From: Mesostigma viride
Taxonomy: Eukaryota > Streptophyta > Mesostigmatophyceae > Mesostigmatales > Mesostigmataceae
Assembly (NCBI GenBank): GCA_009746045.1
Contig: RPFO01000744.1
Coordinates: 161,001-225,000, forward strand
DNA length: 64,000 bases
Direction: 5' to 3'
This document shows positions 44,116 to 54,239 of this stretch, piece by piece (positions within the stretch are counted from its first letter, which is position 1; each line of letters opens with the position of its first letter). Below the pieces are notes generated by a model. That model was given only the letters and a program-made list of their open reading frames with translations, was not told where the DNA came from and did no database searches. A program made the position numbers and the translations under genes.

Positions 44116-44853
44116 TCGCGCAGTCGGTCTGAATGACTGGCATTATAACGAGCGTCATATTCGTCTCCGGCTTGGCAGTGCCGTCATCCTGCATACAAAA
44201 AGAACATTGGAGCCAGCACTTTCCCGCGGGTTGTAGCCGATATTCAGTTCCTCCATGCAGCGATATTCACCAATGCGCTATCAATAAACAAGTCGACACC
44301 ATCCGGTATGTAAAAAAAGCACGCTGCTGGCCACGACGGTCACGGCGATGATGAACGACAATAACAAGAACGCCTAATAGCAGGCGTCATACAAACTAGA
44401 ACAGACTGGAACAACTACTTACCCGGTCGTCTGTGATCTTGACGCAGAGCCTGGTTTACAAGGAAGCGAGGGAAACCGGCCACTATGAGCACCCCTACTT
44501 AACCCACATAATGAAGGTTAGGAATCCTCCCCATCATGCTAACCGTAGACTCGGTGAAACGCCCCATGCTACAAATACGATAGCCCAGCAACGACTACTT
44601 GCGGCCATCACCTTGTCCAGTTCTGGCTGGCTGTGCGGCGGTAATTTTACCAAGTTTAAAAATGTTACGTCGCACCAGTCTGTGCTTTTTTACGTAGTAC
44701 CAGTGTAGTGTAGAAATCTGCCAAAAGAGCAAACGCCCAAAGCCAACTTCCAAGACGCCCAAAGCCAAATTCCAAGACGCCCAAAGCCCAAACGCGGGCG
44801 AGTCTGGCGCGGCGCCGGCCATTGGGCCCCGGAATAAGAAATACCCTTCTGTA

Positions 44854-45424
44854 GCATGGGCGAAGGTCAAACATGAAACATCATTGTTTACCTTCAACAA
44901 AATAATTATGAAAGGCTGCATGAGGTATGCAGTAGTATGCAGAAGGCAGGACGTGTACGCAAACACTCGTCAGTGATGTGCGACGAAGTTGGCAAAACGT
45001 TTGTCCTGCACAACCTCGAATAGAATTTGAAGCTTGACGTGCTCAATGTCGTTCTCTTACGCTGCGTCTATGAAGCCGGCATTCATGTTTTCTTTCAACT
45101 GAAAATGCGGTCCTGGAATGCCCATGCGAAGAACTCTTTTTTGTAACAATGGCATGGAAATCCTGTACTGTCTGAATGGCTAGAGCTCATGATTCAGTAG
45201 AATCCGGATTTGTCACTAAGTTCGAGTACTGCGGGGATCAGCCGGGGGTTGTAACTTGCGGCATTAAGCTGTCGACAGTACAATTCTACGTCGCATGTAC
45301 ATGCAGCGTCGCAAGAGCGATGATGAAAATCTATTGAGGTGTTTGAGCTGTAAGCACGATAATTATCGCCAGCGAAAGCGAACTGTCACATCGGTGAGCT
45401 GCTATCATTTAAGCGGAAAAGGGA
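44854..45424. other. Intergenic, upstream of METTL21-type gene
   Basis: No gene is seen. It holds the presumed promoter of the plus-strand methyltransferase at 45425. I recognise no specific element. Confidence 0.3.
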
Positions 45425-46675
45425 ATGGCGGCCGTTTCTCCTGCACGTGAAGAGGAGATCGACGAATATTTGCTTCATACGAAACGAATTGGTGGAAACA
45501 ATGTCACAATTGCCACAAAAAACCCGCGTTATCCGGCTTTCGATCCAAATTTTTTTGACGAAGACTATTCCGTGGAGGCAAAAACAGGTATGTCGGAAGC
45601 GCGGTGGCGCCATTCTGCGCAGCGTCTGGCTCCCATAACCGTTTTAATATGTTTTTTTCGAGAAAATGTAGACAGATTGTTGTAAGTAACGTTGGATTCT
45701 GCATACCTTGAGACGTTCCTAGACTGTACCTAGCCGCAACATGTCCGTGCCCAAACACAACCCTGTCAGTCCGATGATTGCCATGATATGCAGCGATGTT
45801 GTCAGCGGTCTGGCCACGTTTCGCATATTCAGGTCCGTTTCCTCACGTCACGAGACTGAGACCCTGCGTGATTGAGAGTGCCTTCCCTGTGTGCTGTAAT
45901 TGCAGGCTTCCAACTCTGGGAGGGCACATACGGCATCATATCACTGCTGGATGCAACCTGCCCTGCATACGCGAGCTGTCCATTACACCTAGACAAGAAG
46001 CTTAAAGGTCGTCGTGTAATCGAGCTAGGTGGCGGCACAGGACTCCTGGGCTTGTCTGCCGCAAGCGTGGGGGCTCACGTGATGATCACGGACCTTACCG
46101 CACTCGTGCAGCACATTAACGACAACATAAAAAGAAACATCATCAATTCAGAAAATGGCTCCACCTCACTCAGCCCGGCTGACACGGCCCCAGGTTATGG
46201 CCCCTGGCCAGGCGCCAAGCGAGTAGGTTACGGCACGGTGACAACGTCTATTCTAGACTGGCTACGACCCGAGTCATGGCGGTCAAAACTGGATGAGCTG
46301 AGCACCTCAGAGTTCATCATTGCTGCCGATGTCGTGTGGCTGTTGGAGCTCGTGCAGCCTTTCGTGGACGTGGTCACGGCCATTCTCGGCGCAGCGGCCG
46401 CCCGCCAGCGCAGGCTTCACGTCCCCGCAGGCAGCGTGCCTGGTGCAGATGCAAGCAGCGAGCCGCCCACGCTGTATTTGTCTTATTGCGATCGGGGCCG
46501 GCGGAAGGATGGCACGGGGCACAACGGTGGCCTGTTTACGTACTGGGAGCAGGTGCAGGAAGCGTTTGAACGGAGCAAGTGCGTGGTGAAGGAGGTCTTC
46601 CGGATCGAGACGTCGGAGAAAAAGGGCATGTACATAATGGTTTTCGAGATAACCCTGGCAGAGGTGGATAGCTAA
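45425..46675 (+). CDS. METTL21/FAM86-type lysine methyltransferase-like protein (2 exons, 310 aa)
   Basis: Exon 1 is 45425-45587 and exon 2 is 45906-46675 (TAA), joined in phase 1 (ACAG|GTATGT, TTGCAG|GC). The junction makes AKTGFQLWEGTYGIISLL, where LWEG is the family's pre-motif I signature. Motif I is VIELGGGTGLLG (residues 92-103), followed by HVMITDL, an LDW at about 171-173 (post-I (D/N)W position) and FIIAADVVWLLELV (the ADVVW motif, 195-199). YLSYCDRGR and EVFRIETSEKKGMYIMVFEI close the fold. This order defines the Methyltransf_16 family of seven-beta-strand protein lysine methyltransferases. The substrate cannot be told from the sequence. The N-terminal 54 residues are acidic. The 318-bp intron has no tandem repeat, unlike the other genes here. 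Confidence 0.85.
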
Positions 46676-47089
46676 CTTATTGGCCATAATTTGTGGTGTT
46701 TGGAAATTGTGATGGCAAAAGGCGAATCATCAGCTTCCTTGGAAGTTGATGCATGGCAATCTGAGGGCTCGTTGGCAGTGGCTGAAACCCACGAGCTGCA
46801 TATCTTGTCAGAAAGGTAATTGAACCAAAGTTTTAATTTTACGGATGTGACTTTCACTCTAGATCCTGTAGCTCCACTGGGGTTCCAGGCCAATCAGATG
46901 GACATGCATAGTCGGTACATCTACGCGATGGGAAGCTGATCCCAAAGGAATGGGGTCACCCTGTGGAGCACAAATGCTTGGGCCAGGTAATCATTCCAAC
47001 CTTTGCCTTCATTGGGACTGAAAAGAATCCCAACATGCATGCCGCGCATGCATGTTGTGAAGCGAGTTCATCCAGATCTGCTGTGAGAT
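46676..47089. other. 3' flank of METTL21-type gene, nothing recognised
   Basis: No further coding sequence or repeat that I can name before the family B fragment. Confidence 0.3.
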
Positions 47090-47245
47090 ATCGTGCTCCC
47101 GTCGTGGAGTCACGGAGCACCGAAGTGCTTTCAATCCCTGAGTACGTACATTGGCACAACGGGTAGGGGGGCAGAAATTCCCCCCTTCCGTCATGCCACA
47201 GTACAGGCATGCCACAGGGTGCTCAATCGGACCCGTCTAAACGAT
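47090..47245 (-). mobile_element. Family B retroelement 3' fragment
   Basis: CGTGCTCCCGTCGTGGAG, then TCACGGAGCACCGAAGTGC and GGCATGCCACAGGGTGC match 25195-25340. It ends at GTCTAAACGAT, where the family A tail begins. Confidence 0.8.
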
Positions 47246-48508
47246 TGCATTGCATTGCATTGCATTGCATTGCATTGCATTGCATTGCATTGCATTGCAT
47301 TGCATTGCATTGCATTGCATTGCATTGCATTGCATTGCATTGCATTGCATTGCATTGCATTGCATTGCATTGCATTGCATTGCATTGCATTGCATTGCAT
47401 TGCATTGCATTGCATTGCATTGCATTGCATTGCATTGCATTGCATGGCATTGCATGGCATTGCATGGCATTGCATTGCATTGCATTGCATTGCATTGCAT
47501 TGCATTGCATTGCATTGCATTGCATTGCATTGCATTGCATTGCATTGCATTGCATTGCATTGCATTGCATTGCATTGCATTGCATTGCATTGCATTGCAT
47601 TGCATTGCATTGCATTGCATTGCATTGCATTGCATTGCATTGCATTGCATTGCATTGCATTGCATTGCATTGCATTGCATTGCATTGCATTGCATTGCAT
47701 TGCATTGCATTGCATTGCATTGCATTGCATTGCATTGCATTGCATTGCATTGCATTGCATTGCATTGCATTGCATTGCATTGCATTGCATTGCATTGCAT
47801 TGCATTGCATTGCATTGCATTGCATTGCATTGCATTGCATTGCATTGCATTGCATTGCATTGCATTGCATTGCATTGCATTGCATTGCATTGCATTGCAT
47901 TGCATTGCATTGCATTGCATTGCATTGCATTGCATTGCATTGCATTGCATTGCATTGCATTGCATTGCATTGCATTGCATTGCATTGCATTGCATTGCAT
48001 TGCATTGCATTGCATTGCATTGCATTGCATTGCATTGCATTGCATTGCATTGCATTGCATTGCATTGCATTGCATTGCATTGCATTGCATTGCATTGCAT
48101 TGCATTGCATTGCATTGCATTGCATTGCATTGCATTGCATTGCATTGCATTGCATTGCATTGCATTGCATTGCATTGCATTGCATTGCATTGCATTGCAT
48201 TGCATTGCATTGCATTGCATTGCATTGCATTGCATTAAATTGAATTGAATTGAATTGAATTGAATTGAATTGAATTGAATTGAATTGAATTGAATTGAAT
48301 TGAATTGAATTGAATTGCATTGCATTGCATTGCATTAAATTGAATTGAATTGAATTGAATTGAATTGAATTGAATTGAATTGAATTGAATTGAATTGAAT
48401 TGAATTGAATTGAATTGAATTGAATTGAATTGAATTGAATTGAATTGAATTGAATTGAATTGAATTGAATTGAATTGAATTGAATTGAATTGAATTGGAT
48501 TGGATTGG
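47246..48508. repeat. Pentanucleotide array (TGCAT)n and (TGAAT)n, tail of a family A element
   Basis: About 198 TGCAT units (47246-48236) with only three TGCATGGCAT interruptions near 47450, then TGAAT units with one block of four TGCAT (48316-48335), then three TGGAT units. It joins directly to GGAACACAT and the family A hairpin (CTCCGTTGGGAG, 48516-48527, minus). Copies elsewhere have short tails at this position, so this is an expanded retroelement tail. The 330-435-codon open frames are artefacts. Confidence 0.9.
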
Positions 48509-48534
48509 AACACATCTCCGTTGGGAGCACATGT

Positions 48535-48983
48535 GGTCCCGCCGCACATTTGAAAGTGCTGTCCTCCGGCTTTTTGCCTTTGCACCGTGTGCAGTTCTTG
48601 GACGTTTGGAATCATGGCATGGCTAACGTGATGACTGACTATAGCTAGACCTTTTCAGTGGTTTTCCATTTGCGGGTATTTCTTCCTCGTAAATGGTGGG
48701 AGAGCGATCGCAGCAATGGTGCTCACCACTAGACACTCCCGGCCAGTTAGGCTCGAAACACACGCCCTGATCAAGCATATGCTGTTTCCGGCCCCACCGT
48801 CTAGGTCATCTAGTCGCTCCACACGTAAGCCAGCCATAATTTCAATGCACAAGGATACACATTTCCATCACCATTCATCTTCATCATCCTGAACGACTCG
48901 AAAACGCGGAAAAGATAACGGCAGGCTCGAGCTACCATGGTCCGGATTCTCCCGATTTCTGGCCTGCGCTGGTTGTCTCTTTG
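48535..48983 (+). repeat. 5' pseudo-LTR of the Penelope-like element
   Basis: Nearly identical to 53093-53540. The clearest difference is GACTATAGCTAGACC here against GACTAGCTAGACC. It represents the element's 3' UTR placed upstream. Confidence 0.92.
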
Positions 48984-49922
48984 ATATTAGATTGGTTGAA
49001 TATAGTTCGTTTTCGGCTAGGAGGCGTGGCCTTTGCATGACGGGCAAGAGGATTTCAGCCGTGGGCAACCAAGCACACATGTCGTCGGGCTAGTCCGACG
49101 AGTGCGCACGTGAACCGGCACTCCCGGTCACACACGACACCATAGAGATAGTCAGCTGCACCGCCTCATGTCGGCGAAACCCATAGTTCCATCGGAATCG
49201 TTTCAGCGGCCGGCATTTCCTCTCCGCGTTTCCTCAACCTCGTTTTCAGGATCATACTCATCGTTCCTGCATTTTCCTCTTCCACGCAGGTTGTGGCTTT
49301 TTTGAAAGCCACGAATGTACCCGGGGATGGGACGCTTCGGCTGCCTCAATGCCTACACATTCAATACGATGTCCCCCTCTCACCTTCCTCCATCATTCCG
49401 CTCACATTGCACTACGTGTCTGTGTTTTGTTCTTTTTCTTGTTCTCGTTTGTTTTGCTGTTCTTGTCCTTTTTCTTTTACTTTTACTGAGGGAGCTAGGC
49501 TGGGCTGCGCGCTGTGTGTGCTACTCTCGTGTTTTTCTGTGGGCACTTGAGAGACTAACCAAGGATCGGGCCCCCCACACGGCAATATCAGCCTTTGCTT
49601 TTGTTTACCCTCCCATATCTCTTTACAAACGCCAAAAAAACACAAAGGCAGGAGCACGGTGACTCATCTGGAACATGAAGAAGGGAAATCTTTTCGTTAC
49701 AGGAAAGAGGTGTCAAGTATGACAATTGGAAGGCCCCCCCACTGGGAATCCACATGTTCCGAGTCCATTCAGCTGTGTTGTTAGCCACATCCTGCCCCGG
49801 GGAGATGCATCATGGACCACCGCTATCGCGTAACGGGTGTTACGCAGTGAATATTGACTTACCTCAATATGCTCCGCTCTGGTTCTGTTTGATGTCTTAG
49901 CTCTCAGTGCATCTGAATCATC

Positions 49923-52900
49923 ATGAAACACCTTATGACTTTCTGGCATGCTCTTACCCTCCACAGAATACGGCAATCCAGTGGCATTGATTACCGGAAG
50001 TACACTGCTATTTCTCGGCAGTTCCCCTATCGTATCTCCTCACAGGCATGGCGGAAGCGTTGTCGCATCAACACGCGCCATAACCATCACTGCAAGGATG
50101 ACCATACTCTACGTCGCCTCCGGCGCTTACAGCGCACGCATTTGTCGCTTACCAACTCCACTCGCCCACACCCCGTAAGCACCCATCGCGTCATTTATGC
50201 CATTTACAACCGCAGGTACCCTCAGCGTATCTACGTTGGCCAGACGCAACGGGATGCCTGGACGCGTTTTCAGGAACATGTCCGAGCGGCACGCCGCCTT
50301 CATATTGGCCGCCCTGCCGCCAACGACGACACCCCCCTACATGGCGCCATGGCCCAATACGGGTGGTGGGATTGGCGAGTCGTCCCCTTGGAACATGTCC
50401 CCGGCACCTTTACCGGCGCCGCTTTTCGCAAAGCCGCAGGGCATCGGGAAACGTTTTGGAAACGAATGTTACATGCATTTCTGCCCCACGGTTTTTGCAT
50501 TGAAGGCAAGAGTTTCAAAGCTCGGTCTCGCCGCCGCCCGCCTCCCCTCCGTCCCCGCCCTCTTATGTTCATCCGTGCCTGGCGTCTGAAGCACAATCTC
50601 CACCCATATCGCCCCTATCCCCCCAGCGTCACCCCGGCCCCTCCACCTTCCACACATGTGTCCACCGATCCTTCCCTTTACTCCACCAGTCTCCGCTGCT
50701 TACGTCACATGTCTCGGCTTATGCAACGCGGCAACTTTCATGCATCCTATCTCGAAGCCTGCAGCTTGAAGAAGCTTACCAGCTTACACATTGCCGTCGG
50801 GTCGTGCTCCCCAGCTGATCTGCAAGTCCCCCGCTCCCATGCCACTAGTCTGCGAGGCCTTCTCTCACGTATCATTCGGCACCGTGTCAATGGGAATGCA
50901 GATGCACTGCGTCCGCGCCGTTTGCTGATCTCACCTTTCATTCATGCTGCGATGGATGAGCTGTGTTTGCCACACATTCTGCATTTGCCGCAAGTGCAGG
51001 CTGCGATGCCGCTCGTGGTGCGCAACACTTTCGGCACTCCCATTGCCGCCTGGCATTACTCTCCCACCTTGGGACAAATGGTTTTCAGCAACGGGAAGGT
51101 CAGCCGCGATACAACGCCCACCGAGCTGGCCACCATCTTGGCAGGGCCCTGCCCCTGCCAACAACAACGGTATTTCAAGTACCTTGATCCCACCTCACAG
51201 CACGTCATGACCGCTGACCTCAGCATCCTGCCGAGCCACACGCTTGTAGACCTTTTTGCCAAAGGCACCAAGTTTCGGCCGTGGGTCCAGCGCACGTGTG
51301 CCAAAGAGGTGAATGCACTGCTCTCCACATCACTGCGCAAATTCTGCAATGCCATGAGCACGGACCTACAGCTTGCTCCCCTTGCCATGGAACCGTGGTT
51401 TCGCGCCGTCATTCACGAATGCAATGCACGTCTCACCAGGCTTGATTACCGTCTCCAGCAGGTCCACCGCACCACCTGGCTCAACACCACAGATAAAGCA
51501 CTTCTTGACCACTTCAAGCAGGACTTTATCATCACGTGTGTTGACAAGAGTGCCAACAACTTTGCTTTCATATGCAAGAAGCACTACCTTGCTACTTTGC
51601 AACACGAGTTGGCGTCCAGCCCTACCTATGTTCAGCGTGCACAGTCCACCGCCAGTATCACTGCTGCTCATCGGGCTTTTCTGCACAGCCAAAACATTTT
51701 TGCTCGGGCATTCCTTAAGCGGCAGCGACGCGCCACCACCACTACGTTCCCATATCTGTATCTCACTCTTAAGCTGCACAAAACTCCTGTTGCTTTGCGC
51801 ACCATTGCTGCGTCGCATTCAGCCCCACTGATGCCTCTCTCGAAACTCATCTGCCATGCTTTGAATGCTCTTCTCCCCGAAGCCAATGCATTATGGGTGG
51901 AGGTGCTGTCGAATGCCGGGTATGAATGCGCTGGTAGTTGGATCGTCATAGACTCAGCCCAAGTACGCCTACGCCTTGCCGCCCTTAGCCGTTCTAAGAC
52001 AGCAGCAGAGAAACGTATACCTATGCCCATAGCCACCTATGATTTCACCACTCTATATACCACACTAGATTTGCACGATTTGAAAGCTCGTTTAGATAGC
52101 CTCCTTACTCGTCTGTATGCACGTAGGCCTCACGGGCGCAACCACCTGCACGTGCGTGTTTCTCAGACCAAGCCCACGGCAACGTGGCTCTCAGGGATCG
52201 CGGCAGGTGCTATCGTGCGGGATGGTTATAATTATATTATCACGAAGGCTGACCTTGTCCATTGGATCTCTTATCTTGTTGATAACACCTTCATCTGTTT
52301 TGCGGGCAATGTATACCAACAAGCTATCGGCATCCCTATGGGCACTAACTGTGCCGGGCTCCTTGCAAACCTCTATCTATACACTTATGAGCTTGCATTC
52401 ATGGAGAATCTCATTGCCTCAAACGATGATGTTCTCATCAGGCGTTTTATCCATACATGTCGATACATTGATGATGTCATCGCTTTCGACAACCCTGATT
52501 TCGCAACCCATTTGTATATCACCGCTGGTCTGCCTGGCATCTACCCGCAAGCGTCCCTCACATTAAAGCTCACGTCGGAGGATACTCATTGCAATTACCT
52601 CGATCTTAACATTACCCATAACAAGAAGGGCTGGCGTACGGCTGTCTATGATAAGCGCAAGGATCCTAAATACCAGCAAATTCCTTTTATTCGTTACCCC
52701 GATATTCACAGTCTCCTTTCCCACACAGCAAAATATGGTGTTGTTCTTTCTCAGTTACATCGTTTTTCCCGTCTTTGTTCTTATCGTGTTGATTTCATCA
52801 CGACTCTTGTTGAACTCTTGCAGCGTTTATTGGTCAAAGACTATGACCGAGCCATTATGCTCCGTCAAGTCCGATGTTTTTTGCAACGTCACCCACATCT

Positions 52901-52979
52901 GTTCGGTGCTGCCCCTTGGCACAAGCTCTACAAACAGGTCGTGGACCGGCTGGATCGCATAGTATCTCCGCACATCTGA
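49923..52979 (+). CDS. Penelope-like protein: N-terminal GIY-YIG endonuclease and C-terminal reverse transcriptase (1018 aa, intact)
   Basis: Residues ~90-165 form a GIY-YIG nuclease: VIYAIYNRRYPQRIYVGQT (91-109), then the conserved Arg/His helix TRFQEHVRAARR and WRVVPLEHV. A CxC motif (GPCPCQQQRYFKYLD, CPC at 410-412) links to the RT. RT hallmarks: TCVDKSANNFAFICKKHY (DKG-like), TYDFTTLYTTLDL (motif A Asp, ~706), GIPMGTNCAGLLANLYLY (motif B, ~802), CRYIDDVIAFDN (catalytic YIDD, ~846) and YLDLNITHNKKGWRT. N-terminal endonuclease order is the reverse of canonical Penelope and defines Naiad/Chlamys. I see no clear CCHH zinc motif around the nuclease, as reported for Chlamys. No frameshift or stop interrupts 1018 codons. 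The start is the first Met, but translation may begin nearer the nuclease. Confidence 0.93.
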   Translation: MKHLMTFWHALTLHRIRQSSGIDYRKYTAISRQFPYRISSQAWRKRCRINTRHNHHCKDDHTLRRLRRLQRTHLSLTNSTRPHPVSTHRVIYAIYNRRYPQRIYVGQTQRDAWTRFQEHVRAARRLHIGRPAANDDTPLHGAMAQYGWWDWRVVPLEHVPGTFTGAAFRKAAGHRETFWKRMLHAFLPHGFCIEGKSFKARSRRRPPPLRPRPLMFIRAWRLKHNLHPYRPYPPSVTPAPPPSTHVSTDPSLYSTSLRCLRHMSRLMQRGNFHASYLEACSLKKLTSLHIAVGSCSPADLQVPRSHATSLRGLLSRIIRHRVNGNADALRPRRLLISPFIHAAMDELCLPHILHLPQVQAAMPLVVRNTFGTPIAAWHYSPTLGQMVFSNGKVSRDTTPTELATILAGPCPCQQQRYFKYLDPTSQHVMTADLSILPSHTLVDLFAKGTKFRPWVQRTCAKEVNALLSTSLRKFCNAMSTDLQLAPLAMEPWFRAVIHECNARLTRLDYRLQQVHRTTWLNTTDKALLDHFKQDFIITCVDKSANNFAFICKKHYLATLQHELASSPTYVQRAQSTASITAAHRAFLHSQNIFARAFLKRQRRATTTTFPYLYLTLKLHKTPVALRTIAASHSAPLMPLSKLICHALNALLPEANALWVEVLSNAGYECAGSWIVIDSAQVRLRLAALSRSKTAAEKRIPMPIATYDFTTLYTTLDLHDLKARLDSLLTRLYARRPHGRNHLHVRVSQTKPTATWLSGIAAGAIVRDGYNYIITKADLVHWISYLVDNTFICFAGNVYQQAIGIPMGTNCAGLLANLYLYTYELAFMENLIASNDDVLIRRFIHTCRYIDDVIAFDNPDFATHLYITAGLPGIYPQASLTLKLTSEDTHCNYLDLNITHNKKGWRTAVYDKRKDPKYQQIPFIRYPDIHSLLSHTAKYGVVLSQLHRFSRLCSYRVDFITTLVELLQRLLVKDYDRAIMLRQVRCFLQRHPHLFGAAPWHKLYKQVVDRLDRIVSPHI

Positions 52980-53092
52980 ACCCTGTGATGCCAGATCTCC
53001 TTTGCGGCCGTTCCGAGCTTGGCACTGGATTCGTTGTCCACATCGTCGCGTCGCTGCCGCAACACGATGTTTTCTGGCATCCGCGGGCTTTT

Positions 53093-53540
53093 GGTTCCCG
53101 CCGCACATTTGAAAGTGCTGTCCTCCGGCTTTTTGCCTTTGCACCGTGTGCAGTTCTTGGACGTTTGGAATCATGGCATGGCTAACGTGATGACTGACTA
53201 GCTAGACCTTTTCAGTGGTTTTCCATTTGCGGGTATTTCTTCCTCGTAAATGGTGGGAGAGCGATCGCAGCAATGGTGCTCACCACTAGACACTCCCGGC
53301 CAGTTAGGCTCGAAACACACGCCCTGATCAAGCATATGCTGTTTCCGGCCCCACCGTCTAGGTCATCTAGTCGCTCCACACGTAAGCCAGCCATAATTTC
53401 AATGCACAAGGATACACATTTCCATCACCATTCATCTTCATCATCCTGAACGACTCGAAAACGCGGAAAAGATAACGGCAGGCTCGAGCTACCATGGTCC
53501 GGATTCTCCCGATTTCTGGCCTGCGCTGGTTGTCTCTTTG
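53093..53540 (+). repeat. 3' pseudo-LTR / 3' UTR of the Penelope-like element
   Basis: This segment is shared with the remnants at 12099, 24580, 28629, 48535 and 59095. It ends CTGGTTGTCTCTTTG just before the ATGT target duplication. Confidence 0.92.
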
Positions 53541-54070
53541 ATGTAGCACATATACCTGAGAAGGGGCTATGGATTTTAATACATTCTGGGCTACTTCCTG
53601 CAAGGGTAGGGTGTAAAATACATCTGCTCTGGGTGCACAAAGGGCACCTGCACCACTATGTATTCCAGCAGCTAAGGTGCGGGCATAGGGTGGAAGATCA
53701 TCATGGCTAAACAATGGCTAGAGCATGGCGTCTCACGATGGACGATTGTCCAGGCTCCGGCACGCCAGCCCCTGTGGGCAAGCCCCCCCCCCCACCACCC
53801 CTTCAAGAGGAAGGGGCGCTTTGCTGAGTAGAGTAGTTAGGGTTTTCTAGATTAGATTAGCTTAGAGTTAGACTAGTTGGGTAATTCGTGGCTTCGCCCA
53901 CCTCCATCCATCCAGCAAGGGAATATGTGCTACATGATCTCCCAACAGAGTCATGTTATAATTTAATTTAATTTTTTTAATGGCGTCTCAGCAGAGAGTA
54001 GCTCTCTGCATAGGCAATGCTAAGCTAAATTCTTAATGCATCATCCGTGGGGAGTCCCATCATAGGCGCA
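53541..54070 (-). mobile_element. Family A retroelement body (minus), interrupted twice
   Basis: Continues the family A 3' UTR beyond the Penelope insertion: GTAGCACATA, GAGAAGGGGC, ACTTCCTGCAAGGG and ATGGCGTCTCAGCAGAGAG are reverse complements of 20990-21250. It is split at 53736-53979 by an RT-element fragment. With 47246-48530 this makes a single minus-oriented element carrying two later insertions. Confidence 0.75.
53736..53979 (+). mobile_element. 244-bp 5'-truncated RT-element insertion with 11-bp target duplication
   Basis: Contains the last codons (PVGKPPPP-like), 3' UTR, a degraded hairpin (CTCCCAACAGAG) and an AATTTAATTTAATTTTTTT tail (split: AATTTAATTTAA, TTTTTTT). ATGGCGTCTCA flanks it at 53725-53735 and 53980-53990. 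Confidence 0.9.
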
Positions 54071-54239
54071 CATGCGCGTAGGCGTGGGCCATGCACGTCA
54101 CTAAGCGAAGCCTGACTAGTCTACACTACTGCTATATTTTCCCTAACTATACACTTCATGTATATTCCCGCAGCCTTAGCCTCGTCTTTCTCTTGCTTTC
54201 TTGCAACCTTGCGTTAGGTATAGTTAGGCTGACGAAAAT

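Larger units (their letters stand above)
36513..44846. mobile_element. 8.3-kb element with ~2.3-kb terminal inverted repeats (foldback/MULE-like)
   Basis: The left arm (36513-38868) and right arm (42541-44846) are near-identical inverted copies, starting GGGTATTTCTTATTCC and ending GGAATAAGAAATACCC. TTCTGTA flanks both ends (36506-36512 and 44847-44853; 8 bp if a shared C is counted). Very long inverted arms, GGG ends and 7-9-bp duplications are typical of Mutator-like or foldback elements (family knowledge). No transposase-like protein is seen in the 3.7-kb centre. The arms carry a shared 91-codon frame (36938-36663 minus and 44433-44708 plus) of unknown meaning and arrays that differ in length between arms. 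Confidence 0.85.
42541..44846 (-). repeat. Right long inverted repeat arm
   Basis: AACGTT array (42541-43290), reverse 21-bp array (43310-44115), then about 730 bp of unique sequence to GGAATAAGAAATACCC. The order mirrors the left arm. Confidence 0.9.
48535..53540 (+). mobile_element. Complete Penelope-like element, Chlamys type, with pseudo-LTRs and 4-bp target duplication
   Basis: The element is 5006 bp and flanked by ATGT (48531-48534, 53541-53544). Removing it restores the family A sequence GGGAGCAC-ATGT-AGCACATA, seen uninterrupted at 21235-21260. It has direct pseudo-LTRs of ~448 bp, an unassigned 5' region (48984-49922), one ORF and a 3' UTR. Pseudo-LTRs and N-terminal GIY-YIG with CxC linker are features of the Naiad/Chlamys clade, which also prefers microsatellite targets. 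Here the site is next to a 1.26-kb pentanucleotide array. Confidence 0.9.

Noticed and set aside
47093-48530. Open frames of 330-435 codons (CIALH, MQCNA, FNSIQ repeats)
   Set aside because: Pure consequence of a pentanucleotide repeat without stops. No composition or context supports translation.
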